Shown here: in pieces, positions 41,491 through 50,510 of the stretch
How positions within the stretch are numbered: the stretch's first letter is position 1
Layout: every line of letters begins with the position of its first letter
Source: Antarcticimicrobium luteum
Lineage (GTDB): Bacteria > Pseudomonadota > Alphaproteobacteria > Rhodobacterales > Rhodobacteraceae
Direction of reading: 5' to 3'
Assembly: GCF_004358185.1 (NCBI RefSeq)
Contig: NZ_SMUV01000058.1
Coordinates: 1-64,000 of the forward strand
Length of the DNA stretch: 64,000 bases
Program-made: the position numbers and the translations under genes
The notes under the pieces: model-generated
Databases searched by the model: none
Told to the model about the DNA's origin: nothing
The model's input: the letters and a program-made list of their open reading frames with translations, nothing else

Positions 41491-42003
41491 TCAGCCGGCG
41501 GTCAGGGTTCGCTGCGCCATGCACCAGTCGAAAACCACCTGCGCGTCGCCGGGAAGCGCCTCGGCCAGATCCTCGGCAAAGGCGAGGAATTGTTCCACGT
41601 TGCCGCGGTTGACCGCGGTCAGAACCGGGATGCCCATGGCCAGCGCCTCGCCGATCAGGGGACGGAACCCGCGGCCGTCGATCTCCTGCTTGCCGTATTT
41701 GTTGACGATCAGCAGGTCCGGCCCCTCGGCCAGCGCCTGGGCCACCAGCCCCACCGCGCGTTCCAGCCCGTCGGGGTCCAGCCGGCAGCCGCGCGACAAG
41801 GCGCCGAGGTTCTGACTGATCCGCACCACCGCGTCCCGTGACAGGACGTGCAGATCCATCTCGCATTTCCGGTCGGGGTCGGTATCTTTGTTGACCTGCA
41901 CGGCGCCTGCCAGTTGCACGCCCTCGGCGCGCAGCCGGTCGGCCACCTCGCGGATCACCAGATCCGCGGCCCCCTGCCCGTCCGCCACCACGTAGCCCAG
42001 CAT
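41491..42003 (-). CDS. DUF2478 protein, Mo/W-locus NTP-binding-like
   Basis: 170 residues from the ATG at 42003 (MLGYVVADGQGAADLVIREVADRL). Other conserved parts are LHVLSRDAVVRISQNLGALSRGCRLDPDGLE and LLIVNKYGKQEIDGRGFRPLIGEALAMGIPVLTAVN. DUF2478 resembles nucleotide-triphosphatase folds and is nearly always beside molybdenum or tungsten genes. No canonical Walker A is seen. Function is unproven; metal sensing or storage has been suggested by such contexts. It is divergent from fdhD. Confidence 0.8.
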   Translation of the reverse strand: MLGYVVADGQGAADLVIREVADRLRAEGVQLAGAVQVNKDTDPDRKCEMDLHVLSRDAVVRISQNLGALSRGCRLDPDGLERAVGLVAQALAEGPDLLIVNKYGKQEIDGRGFRPLIGEALAMGIPVLTAVNRGNVEQFLAFAEDLAEALPGDAQVVFDWCMAQRTLTAG

Positions 42004-42089
42004 CGCGCGCCCCTTGCAACTCGTCAGTCCGGCATACAAGATGCCCGCCGAGCAGGAAAGAGACCCCGCCCCGAAAAGGAGCCGCCCCC

Positions 42090-42974
42090 GTGACGTTGCC
42101 CGTGACGCTGCCCGACCTTCCCCTTCTGCCCGATCCGTCCGACCCCAGGCTGACGCGGCGGATCGCCGGCACCGATCACACCGGCGCCGCGGCCGAAATC
42201 TCGGTGGTCGAGGAGCGTCCGCTGACCATCTACCTGAACCGGCAGGAGATCGTCACCGCCATGACGATCGGCGATCATCCCGAATACCTGGCGCTGGGAT
42301 TCCTGCGCAATCAGGGCATGCTGCGGCCCGATGACGAGGTGACCGGCGTCGATTACGACGACGAGATCGAGACCGTGGTGGTGCGCACCACGCGGCAGAC
42401 CTCCTATGAGGAAAAGGTGCAGAAGAAGACCCGCACCAGCGGCTGCGCGGTCGGCACCGTCTTCGGCGATATGATGGAGGGGCTGGAGGGGCTGACCCTG
42501 CCGCAGGCGGAGGTGCGCACGAGCTGGCTCTACGCCCTGGCGAAGGAGATCAACACCACCCCCTCCCTCTATCTCGAAGCGGGGGCGATCCATGGCACCG
42601 TGCTCTGCCAGCAGGACCGGCCGCTGGTCTATATGGAGGATGTCGGCCGCCACAACGCGGTAGACAAGATCGCGGGCTTCATGTTCCGCCATGGCGTCGG
42701 CGCGCAGGACAAGATCCTTTACACCACCGGGCGGCTGACCTCTGAGATGGTGATCAAGACCGCGCTGATGGGCATCCCGGTGCTTGCCTCGCGCTCGGGC
42801 TTCACCGCCTGGGGGGTGGAGATCGCCCGCCAGGTCGGCCTGACCCTGATCGGCCGGATGCGTGGGCAACGGTTCGTCTGCCTGTCGGGCGAGGAGCGGT
42901 TGGCGCGCGACGTCGACCCCGGGCAGGTGCCGGAGGAGCCCGCGAAACACCGGCGCAAAGGGGCGGAGGCATGA
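42090..42974 (+). CDS. fdhD: FdhD sulfurtransferase for formate dehydrogenase activation
   Basis: 294 residues; GTG start with AAAAGGAG upstream. FdhD family blocks are ERPLTIYLNRQEIVTAMTIGDHPEYLALGFL, LEAGAIHGTVLC, MEDVGRHNAVDKIAG and TGRLTSEMVIKTALMGIPVLASRSGFTAWGVEIA. It passes sulfur to the Mo/W cofactor before insertion in FdhA. The cysteine loop reads TSGCAVGT, so only one Cys is present where E. coli FdhD has CxxC. It leads an fdhD-mobA-mobB-moeA operon with overlapping genes. Confidence 0.95.
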   Translation: MTLPVTLPDLPLLPDPSDPRLTRRIAGTDHTGAAAEISVVEERPLTIYLNRQEIVTAMTIGDHPEYLALGFLRNQGMLRPDDEVTGVDYDDEIETVVVRTTRQTSYEEKVQKKTRTSGCAVGTVFGDMMEGLEGLTLPQAEVRTSWLYALAKEINTTPSLYLEAGAIHGTVLCQQDRPLVYMEDVGRHNAVDKIAGFMFRHGVGAQDKILYTTGRLTSEMVIKTALMGIPVLASRSGFTAWGVEIARQVGLTLIGRMRGQRFVCLSGEERLARDVDPGQVPEEPAKHRRKGAEA

Positions 42975-43582
42975 GCGATGTTCCCGGCGTCATCCTGGCC
43001 GGCGGCAAGGCCACCAGAATGGGCGGCGGCGACAAGGGGCTGCGCGCGGTCGGCGGCCGGCGCCTGATCGACCATGTGATCGCGCGGCTTTCCCCGCAAT
43101 GCGCGGCCCTTGCGATCAACGCAAACGGCCCGCCCGGGCGGTTCGCCGAGTTTGCCCTGCCGGTGCTGCCCGACAGCCTGCCCGATCATCCCGGCCCGCT
43201 GGCGGGGGTTCTGGCCGGGCTCGACTGGGCCGCCGCCGAAGGGTTTGACGCCATCGTCACCGCCGCCGCCGACACGCCGTTTTTCCCCCGCGACCTTGTT
43301 GCCCGTCTGCGCGCGGCGGCGGGCCCCGAGGGGCTGGCGCTGGCCGGCTCGCGCGACGAGGCCGGCAAGCTCTGGCGTCAACCGACCTTCGGCCTCTGGC
43401 CGGTGGCCCTGCGCGAGGATTTGCGCGCCGCGCTGGCGGGCGGGCTGCGCAAGATCGTGCTGTGGACCGATGCGCATCAGGCCGGGCTGGCCGAGTTTCC
43501 CGCGCATCCCTTCGATCCGTTCTTCAACGTCAACAGCCCCGAGGACATCACCGAGGCCGAGCGCCTGCTGGAGGCATTGTGA
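42971..43582 (+). CDS. mobA: Molybdenum cofactor guanylyltransferase
   Basis: 203 residues. The nucleotide-binding start GVILAGGKATRMGGGDKGLRAVGG is diagnostic. ITAAADTPFFPRDLV and NVNSPEDITEAERLL complete the family pattern. It attaches GMP to molybdopterin to make the bis-MGD cofactor that FdhA needs. It overlaps fdhD and mobB by 4-base junctions. Confidence 0.94.
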   Translation: MSDVPGVILAGGKATRMGGGDKGLRAVGGRRLIDHVIARLSPQCAALAINANGPPGRFAEFALPVLPDSLPDHPGPLAGVLAGLDWAAAEGFDAIVTAAADTPFFPRDLVARLRAAAGPEGLALAGSRDEAGKLWRQPTFGLWPVALREDLRAALAGGLRKIVLWTDAHQAGLAEFPAHPFDPFFNVNSPEDITEAERLLEAL

Positions 43583-44073
43583 GGATCTACGGCGTCACCG
43601 GCTGGAAGAACGCGGGCAAGACCGGGCTGATGGAACGGCTGGTCGCCGAGATCACCGGGCGCGGGATCACCGTTTCCACCGTGAAGCACGCCCATCACAG
43701 CACCGATGTGGACCAACCCGGCCGCGACAGCCACCGCCACCGCGAGGCCGGCGCGCACGAGGTGATGCTGGCCTCGCCCAACCGCTGGGCGCTGATGCAT
43801 GAGCTGCGCGGCGCCAAGGAACCGCCGCTGGAGGAATTGCTGGCGCGGCTCTCGCCGGTCGATCTGGTGTTGGTCGAGGGTTTCAAGCGAGACACTCACC
43901 CGAAGATCGAGGCGCACCGGGCGGAGACCGGCAAACCCATGCTGGCCGCTGACACCCCCACCGTCCGCGCGGTCGCTGCCGACCGCCCGCAGCCGGGCTG
44001 CGCCCTGCCCGTCTTCGATCTCGACGACACCGGGGCGATCGCCGATTTCATTCTGCGGGAGGTCGGGCTGTGA
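43579..44073 (+). CDS. mobB: Molybdopterin-guanine dinucleotide biosynthesis adaptor MobB
   Basis: 164 residues starting with a GTG at 43579 inside the mobA stop (GTGA). The P-loop is GVTGWKNAGKTGLMERL, then TVSTVKHAHHSTDVDQPGRDS and LVEGFKRDTHPKIE, the MobB pattern. It binds GTP and assists MobA. It overlaps the fused moeA gene by ATGA. Confidence 0.93.
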   Translation: MRIYGVTGWKNAGKTGLMERLVAEITGRGITVSTVKHAHHSTDVDQPGRDSHRHREAGAHEVMLASPNRWALMHELRGAKEPPLEELLARLSPVDLVLVEGFKRDTHPKIEAHRAETGKPMLAADTPTVRAVAADRPQPGCALPVFDLDDTGAIADFILREVGL

Positions 44074-46193
44074 GCTTCGACACCGTTGTCGTCACCGACT
44101 GGTCGGGCGCGTCCACGCCCTCGCCGGCGCGGCCGTCAAAGGATTCGATCTGGATCGGCGTCGCCCGTGGCGGCGGGATTGAGGCCAGCTATCAACGCAC
44201 CCGCGATGCGGCGACCGAGGCCCTGTGCGCCCTGTTCGAGGCCGAGATTGCCGCCGGGCGGAGGGTGCTGGCCGGGTTCGATTTTCCCTTTGCCTATCCG
44301 CGCGGTTTCGCCGGTGCGCTGACGGGCACCGGCGATCCGCTCGCGCTCTGGGCCGAGATCGCGGCGCGGATCAAGGACGGCGCCGACAACGCCAACAACC
44401 GGCTCGATGCGGCGGCGGAGATCAATCGCCGCTTTGCCGGCAACGGCCCGTTCTGGGGCAACACCCTTGGCCGCGATATCCCCGATCTGCCGCGCACCAA
44501 GGCGGATTATGCCAACCCCTTTGCCGAGAGGCGCGGTTGCGACGGTGCGCCGGGGGCACAGCCGGTGTGGAAACTGGCGGGCGCGGGCTCGGTCGGATCG
44601 CAGGCGCTGCTGGGCATTGCCCGGCTTCAGGCCCTGCGTGCGCGGTTCGGCGCGGCGCTGTCGGTACGGCCGTTTGAGACGCGCGAAACCCCTGTCACGC
44701 TGGTCGAGGTCTTTCCCTCGCTGATCGCGAAAACCGTCGCCGATCTGGCCGAACCGGAGGAGATCCGCGACCGCGCACAGGTCCGCGTGCTGGCCGGTGC
44801 GCTGCGGGCGCTGGAGCCCGCGCATCTCGATGCGATGACGCGCGAGGGCGACCCGGAGGAGGGCTGGATCCTCGGGCTGGGCCATGAGGCCGTCCTTGAG
44901 GCCGCCGCGCGCGCGGCGGCCGCGCCGGCGCTCACCCCGCCACGCCTGCGCAACGACTGTTTCGCCATGCCGCAAGGGGTCAGCTGGGTGCCGGTGGACG
45001 AGGCGCTTGAAAAACTGCGCGCGGCGCTGCACCCGGTGACCGGGGACCAGACCCTGCCCACCGAGCTGGCCGAGGGGCGTATCCTCTCCGCCGGGTGCAT
45101 CGCGCGCCGCTCGAACCCGCCGCGCCCGAATTCCGCCGTCGATGGCTATGGTTTTGCCCATGCCGCCACCGGCGCGGGTCCGCAGCGCCTGCCGCTGGTC
45201 AAGGGCCGCGCCGCCGCCGGCCAGCCCTATGAGGACAAGGTACCGAAGGGCGCCGCGATCCGCATCCTGACCGGCGCGATCCTGCCCGAGGGCGTGGATA
45301 CCGTGGTGCTGGAGGAGGACACCGCGACCGATGGCGTGGCGGTGGTCTTCGACGGCCCGGTGAAGCCCGGCGCCAACACCCGCAAGGCGGGCGAGGACGT
45401 CACCGAGGGCGCCCAGGCGCTGCCGGCCGGCCATCGGTTGCGCGCGCCCGACCTGGCGCTTCTGTCGGCGCTGGGGATCGGCGCGGTCGAGGTGTTCCGC
45501 CCGCTGCGGGTGGGTGTGATGTCCACCGGGGACGAGATCGTGCCCGGCGCCGCCCTGCCCGCCGCGCCGCATCAGATCTGGGATGCCAACCGCCCCATGC
45601 TGCTGGCGCTGGCGCGTGGCTGGGGCTGCGAGGCGGTGGATCTGGGCCATGTGCGGGACGACCCGGCGCAGATAGAGGAGCGCCTGAACGAGGGGGCCGC
45701 GAAAGCGGACGTGATCCTGACCTCGGGCGGCGCCTCGGCGGGGGACGAGGACCATGTCTCATCCCTGCTGCGCCGCAAGGGTTCCCTGTCGAGCTGGCGC
45801 ATCGCGGTGAAACCCGGCCGCCCGCTGGCGCTTGCCATGTGGCAGGGGACGCCGGTTTTCGGCCTGCCCGGCAACCCGGTCGCGGCGCTGGTCTGCGCGC
45901 TGGTCTTCGCCCGGCCCGCGCTGTCGCTGATGGCCGGCGCCGGCTGGCAGCGCCCGCAGGGCTTCACCGTGCCGGCGGCGTTTTCCAAGACCAAGAAACC
46001 GGGGCGGCGGGAGTTCCTGCGCGCCCGTCTGACCGACGAGGGCGCCGCCGAGGTGTTCAGATCCGAGGGTTCCGGCCGGATCAGCGGGCTGAGCTGGGCG
46101 ACCGGGCTGGTGGAGCTGCCCGACGGCGCGCTGGAGGTCACGCCCGGCACGCCGGTGCGGTTCATCCCCTACGCCTCATTCGGGCTGGTCTGA
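44070..46193 (+). CDS. moeA: MoeA molybdopterin molybdenumtransferase fused to an N-terminal RNase H-like domain
   Basis: 707 residues, about 300 more than MoeA. The N-terminal third starts VVVTDWSGASTP and has AGFDFPFAYPRGFAGAL and VEVFPSLI, resembling DUF429-type predicted RNase H-fold proteins. From about residue 310 it is a complete MoeA. Blocks are NSAVDGYGFA, RILTGAILPEGVDTVV, GVMSTGDEIV, LTSGGASAGDEDHV and FGLPGNPVAAL. MoeA inserts molybdate or tungstate into molybdopterin. The role of the extra domain is unknown. The same fusion appears to occur in other Rhodobacterales, but I cannot check this here. Confidence 0.88.
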   Translation: MSFDTVVVTDWSGASTPSPARPSKDSIWIGVARGGGIEASYQRTRDAATEALCALFEAEIAAGRRVLAGFDFPFAYPRGFAGALTGTGDPLALWAEIAARIKDGADNANNRLDAAAEINRRFAGNGPFWGNTLGRDIPDLPRTKADYANPFAERRGCDGAPGAQPVWKLAGAGSVGSQALLGIARLQALRARFGAALSVRPFETRETPVTLVEVFPSLIAKTVADLAEPEEIRDRAQVRVLAGALRALEPAHLDAMTREGDPEEGWILGLGHEAVLEAAARAAAAPALTPPRLRNDCFAMPQGVSWVPVDEALEKLRAALHPVTGDQTLPTELAEGRILSAGCIARRSNPPRPNSAVDGYGFAHAATGAGPQRLPLVKGRAAAGQPYEDKVPKGAAIRILTGAILPEGVDTVVLEEDTATDGVAVVFDGPVKPGANTRKAGEDVTEGAQALPAGHRLRAPDLALLSALGIGAVEVFRPLRVGVMSTGDEIVPGAALPAAPHQIWDANRPMLLALARGWGCEAVDLGHVRDDPAQIEERLNEGAAKADVILTSGGASAGDEDHVSSLLRRKGSLSSWRIAVKPGRPLALAMWQGTPVFGLPGNPVAALVCALVFARPALSLMAGAGWQRPQGFTVPAAFSKTKKPGRREFLRARLTDEGAAEVFRSEGSGRISGLSWATGLVELPDGALEVTPGTPVRFIPYASFGLV

Positions 46194-46197
46194 CGGG

Positions 46198-46425
46198 TCA
46201 GCGGCGCTCGATCAGATAGATCTGCGCCTCGCCCTCCTGCCCGCTGCCCAGCAGCAGGTTGCCGGATTCATTGCAGTAATGCGGCACGTCCACCACCGCC
46301 GCAGGGTCGGTGGCGACCAGGCGCAGAACCTGGCCCTGCGCCATTCCCTTGAGCCGCTTGCGCGCCTTGAGCACCGGCAGCGGGCACAACAGGCCGCTTG
46401 CGTCGAGTTCCTGATCCCATGTCAT
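46198..46425 (-). CDS. TusA-like sulfur carrier protein
   Basis: 75 residues from the ATG at 46425. The active Cys is in LDASGLLCPLPVLKARKRLK (CPxP, C14), and VPHYCNESGN is the family's second conserved region. TusA-like proteins relay persulfide sulfur. Here it may feed FdhD, which needs sulfur for cofactor activation. It is convergent with the moeA fusion gene. A longer upstream reading frame is not supported. Confidence 0.87.
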   Translation of the reverse strand: MTWDQELDASGLLCPLPVLKARKRLKGMAQGQVLRLVATDPAAVVDVPHYCNESGNLLLGSGQEGEAQIYLIERR

Positions 46426-46587
46426 GCGCCCAGAGATATTCCGCGCGCCCGGATCTGTCCATCCGCCAGAGGCGGCACCGGGCCGAAAACGCGGCCCGGG
46501 CAGGCGACCCGGGCACGCGGCGACGGGCAGGCGGCGACGGGAGAGGGGCGCCACAGGGGCGTGCCCTTTTTGCTCCTGTCCGGTTTG

Positions 46588-48528
46588 TCAGCCGACCAGG
46601 CCGTTGTCCCGCCGCCTGATCGCGATCAGCGACGAGCGCGGCAGCCCCGATCCGTCGGGCCAGCTTCCGCCCGGGTGCTGGATGCCCACGAACATCGTGC
46701 GGCGGTCGCCGGACCAGGTCAGTCCGGTCACTTCGCACCCCTTCGGCCCGGTAAGAAAGCGCACGATCTCGCCACTCACCGGATCGCCCGCCAGCATCTG
46801 GTTGTTGCCCATCCCGGCAAAATCGCCCGCGTTGCTGTCCTTGCCGTCGGTCTGGATCCAGACCATGCCGCTGCTGTCCAGCGCCATGCCGTCGGGCGAG
46901 TTGAAGAGGTTGCCCGCGTTGATGTTGGCCGAGCCGGCATAGGAATCTTGATACACGGTCGGGTTGCCGGCCATCACGTAAAGATCCCAATCGAACCGCT
47001 CGGCGGCGTGATCGCCGCCCCGGGGCCGCCAGCGCACGATCTGGCCATAGCGGTTGGTCTCGCGCGGGTTGGGGCCGTTGACCGGGGTCGCGTCGCCGCC
47101 GGCGTTCGGTTTGACGCCGCGGTTCTTGTTGTTGGTCAGGCTGCAATAGACCTCGCCCGCGAAAGGATTGATCGAGACCCATTCGGGACGGTCCATGGTG
47201 GTGGCCCCCACCGCCGAGGCGGCGATGCGGGTGTGGATGCAGATCCCGGGCAGGTCCATCCCGGTGGTCCCGGGCGTCAGCGGCAGCCATTCGCCGGTCT
47301 GGTCGTCGTTGAACCGCGCGGCATAGAGCGTACCGTCGTCCAGCAGCCCCCCGGTCGGGGCACCCGGCGCATAGATGCCGTTGGAGACGAATTTATACAG
47401 GAATTCGCCCCGCTCATCGTCGCCCATATAGACCACCACGCGGCCGTCGGCGGCCAGGGTCACCTCGGCATTCTCGTGTTTGAACCGACCCAGGCCGGTA
47501 TGCTTGACCGGTATGGCGTTGGGATCGGCCGGGTCGATCTCGACCACCCATCCAAAGCGGTTCGGCTCGTTCGGGGTGGTCGAGACATCGAACCGCGCGT
47601 CCCACTTGTAGTAGTCATAGCCCCAATCCTCGGGGCCGATGCCGTAGCGCGCCTGTTCCGGCGTCGGTCGGGCCGGTTCGGCGGCTACCGCGGCGGTGCC
47701 TTCGGCCGGTTTCTCTGCCGCCGGTTCTGCCGGGACGGTCATGCCGAAATAACTGTTGAAATTCTCTTCGCAGGTCAGATAGGTGCCCCAGGGCGTCCTG
47801 CCCGACCCGCAGTTGTTGATCGTGCCCAGCACCAGCGTGCCGGTCGGATCGGCCTCGGTCCGCAGCAGCGGATGACCGGCGGCGGGTCCAACCACCCGGA
47901 TCGGCGTGTTGTGGTGGATGCGGCGGTTGAACGGGCTGTCCTTGACCACGGCCCAGCCGGTAAGCCCCTGAGCGATTTCCATCACCGTCACGCCCTGCAG
48001 GTTCTGCAGCTTGCGCACGTCACCGGCGTCGGCCGGGGTGCCGCCCTGCGCCGCGGGCAGGTTGACCTTGCGGTTGGCGAATTCGTGGTTGACCGCAATC
48101 AGCTGATGACCGCGGTAGCTGAAACTCTCCATGCCGTCGGTATTCTCGCCGAACACGCGGTCGGACTTGGCGACCGGGCCGCCATCGGTCACGTCATAGA
48201 GATCGGCGTCCGAGAACAGCGGATCGCCCCAGCGCGCCACCACCTGCCAGCTATAGCCCTCGGGCACATGAACGGTGCCGTCGGTCCGGGCCGGGATCGG
48301 CGTGAAGGGAAAGCGCGCGCCGCCGGCCAGCGCCGGGGCCGGGGCGGCGCTGATCAGGCCGGCACCCATCGCGGCGGCGCCCGAGCCGAAGGTCAGCACC
48401 CCGCCAAGAAAGCCGCGGCGCGAAATCGCGCGCTCGACCACGCGGTCGAAATCGTTTTCCGCCGGGCGCGGAAAGGTCAGCTCATCCCACTCATCGGCGG
48501 ACAACTCGGTCTTGTCGAAATCGCTCAT
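46588..48528 (-). CDS. PhoX-type alkaline phosphatase, Tat-exported
   Basis: 646 residues from the ATG at 48528 (MSDFDKTELS). The Tat signal is AISRRGFLGGVLTFGSGAAAMG. DUF839/PhoX landmarks are GYSWQVVARWGDPLF, GYDYYKWDARFDVSTTPNEPNRFGWVVEIDP, NHEFANRK and SPDGMALDSSGMVWIQTDG. PhoX is a calcium- and iron-dependent periplasmic phosphomonoesterase expressed at low phosphate. The Glu/Ala/Pro-rich insert near residues 265-290 is a low-complexity loop. The gene stands alone between the Mo/W genes and flagellar genes. Confidence 0.9.
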   Translation of the reverse strand: MSDFDKTELSADEWDELTFPRPAENDFDRVVERAISRRGFLGGVLTFGSGAAAMGAGLISAAPAPALAGGARFPFTPIPARTDGTVHVPEGYSWQVVARWGDPLFSDADLYDVTDGGPVAKSDRVFGENTDGMESFSYRGHQLIAVNHEFANRKVNLPAAQGGTPADAGDVRKLQNLQGVTVMEIAQGLTGWAVVKDSPFNRRIHHNTPIRVVGPAAGHPLLRTEADPTGTLVLGTINNCGSGRTPWGTYLTCEENFNSYFGMTVPAEPAAEKPAEGTAAVAAEPARPTPEQARYGIGPEDWGYDYYKWDARFDVSTTPNEPNRFGWVVEIDPADPNAIPVKHTGLGRFKHENAEVTLAADGRVVVYMGDDERGEFLYKFVSNGIYAPGAPTGGLLDDGTLYAARFNDDQTGEWLPLTPGTTGMDLPGICIHTRIAASAVGATTMDRPEWVSINPFAGEVYCSLTNNKNRGVKPNAGGDATPVNGPNPRETNRYGQIVRWRPRGGDHAAERFDWDLYVMAGNPTVYQDSYAGSANINAGNLFNSPDGMALDSSGMVWIQTDGKDSNAGDFAGMGNNQMLAGDPVSGEIVRFLTGPKGCEVTGLTWSGDRRTMFVGIQHPGGSWPDGSGLPRSSLIAIRRRDNGLVG

Positions 48529-48602
48529 TGCGTGCTCCCTGACTGCGGGCTTTGAAATGTCCGGCGCCATACCAGACTGCACCGGGGGCCTATCCGGGCA
48601 AG

Positions 48603-48620
48603 TTGACCCTTTCGTGACGA
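48603..48620 (-). promoter_or_regulatory. Possible PhoB box upstream of phoX
   Basis: On the minus strand the sequence reads TCGTCAC-GAAA-GGGTCAA: two 7-bp GTCA-containing repeats separated by 4 bp. That is the spacing of a Pho box (two CTGTCAT repeats), 75 bp upstream of the ATG. Only the GTCA core matches, so this is tentative. Confidence 0.35.
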
Positions 48621-48828
48621 TGACGCCTGGCCGGTCCGGGCGCATCATGACCCCGGGACCAGCTTGGGGGCCACCTCGGGGCCAGAGCCGGGGACAGACA
48701 GGTAAAGACGCAACACTTTCAACATTTTCGTCCATCTCCCGGCAAAGATATAAGAGTTATTTGCGATTTCATCAGATTTGAGTACGGTGACGACGAGGCA
48801 GACAAAAAAATAATCTGGAAGATCCGGA

Positions 48829-49227
48829 ATGAGCATAGCCGCATATAAGCGGACGATCTCGGAGACAGAGTCGCCGCGGCAAATCGAGCGTCGCGTTCTT
48901 TCCCGCGCCACGTCGGAGCTGGAACGGCTTGGACCCGAATACGACGCCGCTGAACGGGGACTGGACAGGCTGACGTTTCTGGCCAACGGACTGCGCGATG
49001 CCCTGTGGCAGAACCAGAAAGTCTGGCTGGCATTCCAGCATGACCTTGCGCAGGAGGGGAACACCCTTGCGCCGGACCTGAGGGCCGGGCTGCTGTCGCT
49101 TTCGCACTGGGTCGACACCCATACGCGCGGTGTTCTTCTGGGTCAGAACAAGGTGCGCCCGCTGATCGAAATCAACCAAACGATCATTCGCGCGCTGGAT
49201 GGGAACACGCTGCAAGCGATGGAGTAG
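48829..49227 (+). CDS. flaF: Flagellin biosynthesis regulator FlaF
   Basis: 132 residues. The sequence begins AAYKRTISETESPRQIERRVLSRATSELE and continues to LDRLTFLANGLRDALWQNQKVWLAFQHDLAQEGN, characteristic of alphaproteobacterial FlaF. It promotes flagellin translation or secretion in opposition to FlbT. It is followed 3 bp later by flbT. No flagellin gene precedes it here; the upstream neighbour is phoX. Confidence 0.92.
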   Translation: MSIAAYKRTISETESPRQIERRVLSRATSELERLGPEYDAAERGLDRLTFLANGLRDALWQNQKVWLAFQHDLAQEGNTLAPDLRAGLLSLSHWVDTHTRGVLLGQNKVRPLIEINQTIIRALDGNTLQAME

Positions 49228-49230
49228 CCG

Positions 49231-49653
49231 GTGGCGCTGCGACTGACACTGAAACCGAATGAAAAGATCGTGATCAACGGCTGTGTGATCCGAAACGCGG
49301 ACCGGCGCCAGACGCTGACCATCGAGAATTACGCCGACGTGGTGCGTGGCGTCGACCTGCTGGACGATGGGGATGCCGCCACGCCGGTGAAAAAGGTCTA
49401 TTTCTTCATCCAGTCGGCCCTGCTGCGCCCCGAGATCCGCGACGATCTGAGACCGGTGATCCAGAAAAGCCTGGCCGAACTGGTGCCGATCTTCAACGAG
49501 CAGATCGCCGGGCACATCTTCGAGGCGGCCAATCACGTGTCGGCGGCCAATTATTACAAGGCGATGCGCTCGCTGCGCGAGGTGATGCGCTACGAGGACG
49601 AGCTCTTGACGCTGTTGCGCGCGCGCAATGACACCGTCGAAGCCGCGGAATAG
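49231..49653 (+). CDS. flbT: Flagellar repressor FlbT
   Basis: 140 residues with a GTG start. The family pattern LRLTLKPNEKIVINGCVIRN and ENYADVVRGVDLL, then YYKAMRSLREVMRYEDELL is clear. FlbT binds flagellin mRNA and represses its translation in Caulobacter. It is in a three-gene operon with flaF and the DUF1217 gene. Confidence 0.92.
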   Translation: MALRLTLKPNEKIVINGCVIRNADRRQTLTIENYADVVRGVDLLDDGDAATPVKKVYFFIQSALLRPEIRDDLRPVIQKSLAELVPIFNEQIAGHIFEAANHVSAANYYKAMRSLREVMRYEDELLTLLRARNDTVEAAE

Positions 49654-49667
49654 GGCGGGGACGGATC

Positions 49668-50498
49668 ATGGTACTGAGCATCTCCGGTCTCAACAGCCAG
49701 CTGGCGCTGAAACTGATCGACAGCACGCGGGAGCGTCAGCTGGAAAGCCTGCAGAGCGAACCGCAGCACGCCCGCGCCGCCGAACGGTTCCGCGAGCGGA
49801 TCGCCTCGATCACCTCGCCAAAGGAATTGATCGAGGATTATGAAGTCTACAGCTTTGTGATGCGGGCCTTTGACCTGGAGGATCAGATCTTTGGCAAGGG
49901 GATGATCCGCAAGGTTCTGGAGAGCGATCCGACCGATGATGCCTCGCTGGTCAACCGGCTGACGGATTCACGATTTGGCGAATTGCACGCCGCGCTGGGT
50001 TTCACCACCGGCGCCGGCGCGCAGGTTCCCGATTTCAGCAGCGCCGCATGGCAGGATGAGGTCGTCGGGCGATATTTCGATCAGGTCTATGAAAACGGCT
50101 ATGCCGACCAGAATGAAATCGTCGGCGGGGTTCTGGAATTTCGCCAGCAGGCCGGCGACATCAACTCCTGGTACGACGTACTCAAAAACAAAACCCTGAC
50201 CGAGTTCTTTCAGACCGCCCTGAACCTGCCTTCGGCAATGTCCGGCCTTGAGGTGGACAAACAGGCTGAAATCCTGGCCGAGCGGTTCGACATCGGGAAA
50301 CTGGCCGATCCGGACGAGCGGGAAAAACTGATCGGCCGTTACGTGGCCATTTCCGAGGCGCTCAACCCGCAGGGGTTTTCAGCCACCAGCGCGGCACTGA
50401 GCGTCCTGCAAAGCTCCTCGTCGCTGAGTTCCGGCATCATCGAGGTGACCTGGGATATCGCGCCGGTGTCCTTCTCCGGCTACTCGCTGTATCGCTGA
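49668..50498 (+). CDS. DUF1217 flagellar-associated protein
   Basis: 276 residues. Family features are SLQSEPQHARAAERFRERIASI, then DYEVYSFVMRAFDLEDQIFGKGMIRKVLESD and LVNRLTDSRF. DUF1217 proteins are found only beside flagellar genes in alphaproteobacteria and have been linked to filament or hook secretion; the precise role is unclear. The C-terminus is serine-rich (LQSSSSLSSG). It is convergent with fliG. Confidence 0.85.
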   Translation: MVLSISGLNSQLALKLIDSTRERQLESLQSEPQHARAAERFRERIASITSPKELIEDYEVYSFVMRAFDLEDQIFGKGMIRKVLESDPTDDASLVNRLTDSRFGELHAALGFTTGAGAQVPDFSSAAWQDEVVGRYFDQVYENGYADQNEIVGGVLEFRQQAGDINSWYDVLKNKTLTEFFQTALNLPSAMSGLEVDKQAEILAERFDIGKLADPDEREKLIGRYVAISEALNPQGFSATSAALSVLQSSSSLSSGIIEVTWDIAPVSFSGYSLYR

Positions 50499-50510
50499 AC
50501 CGCCGCCGGT

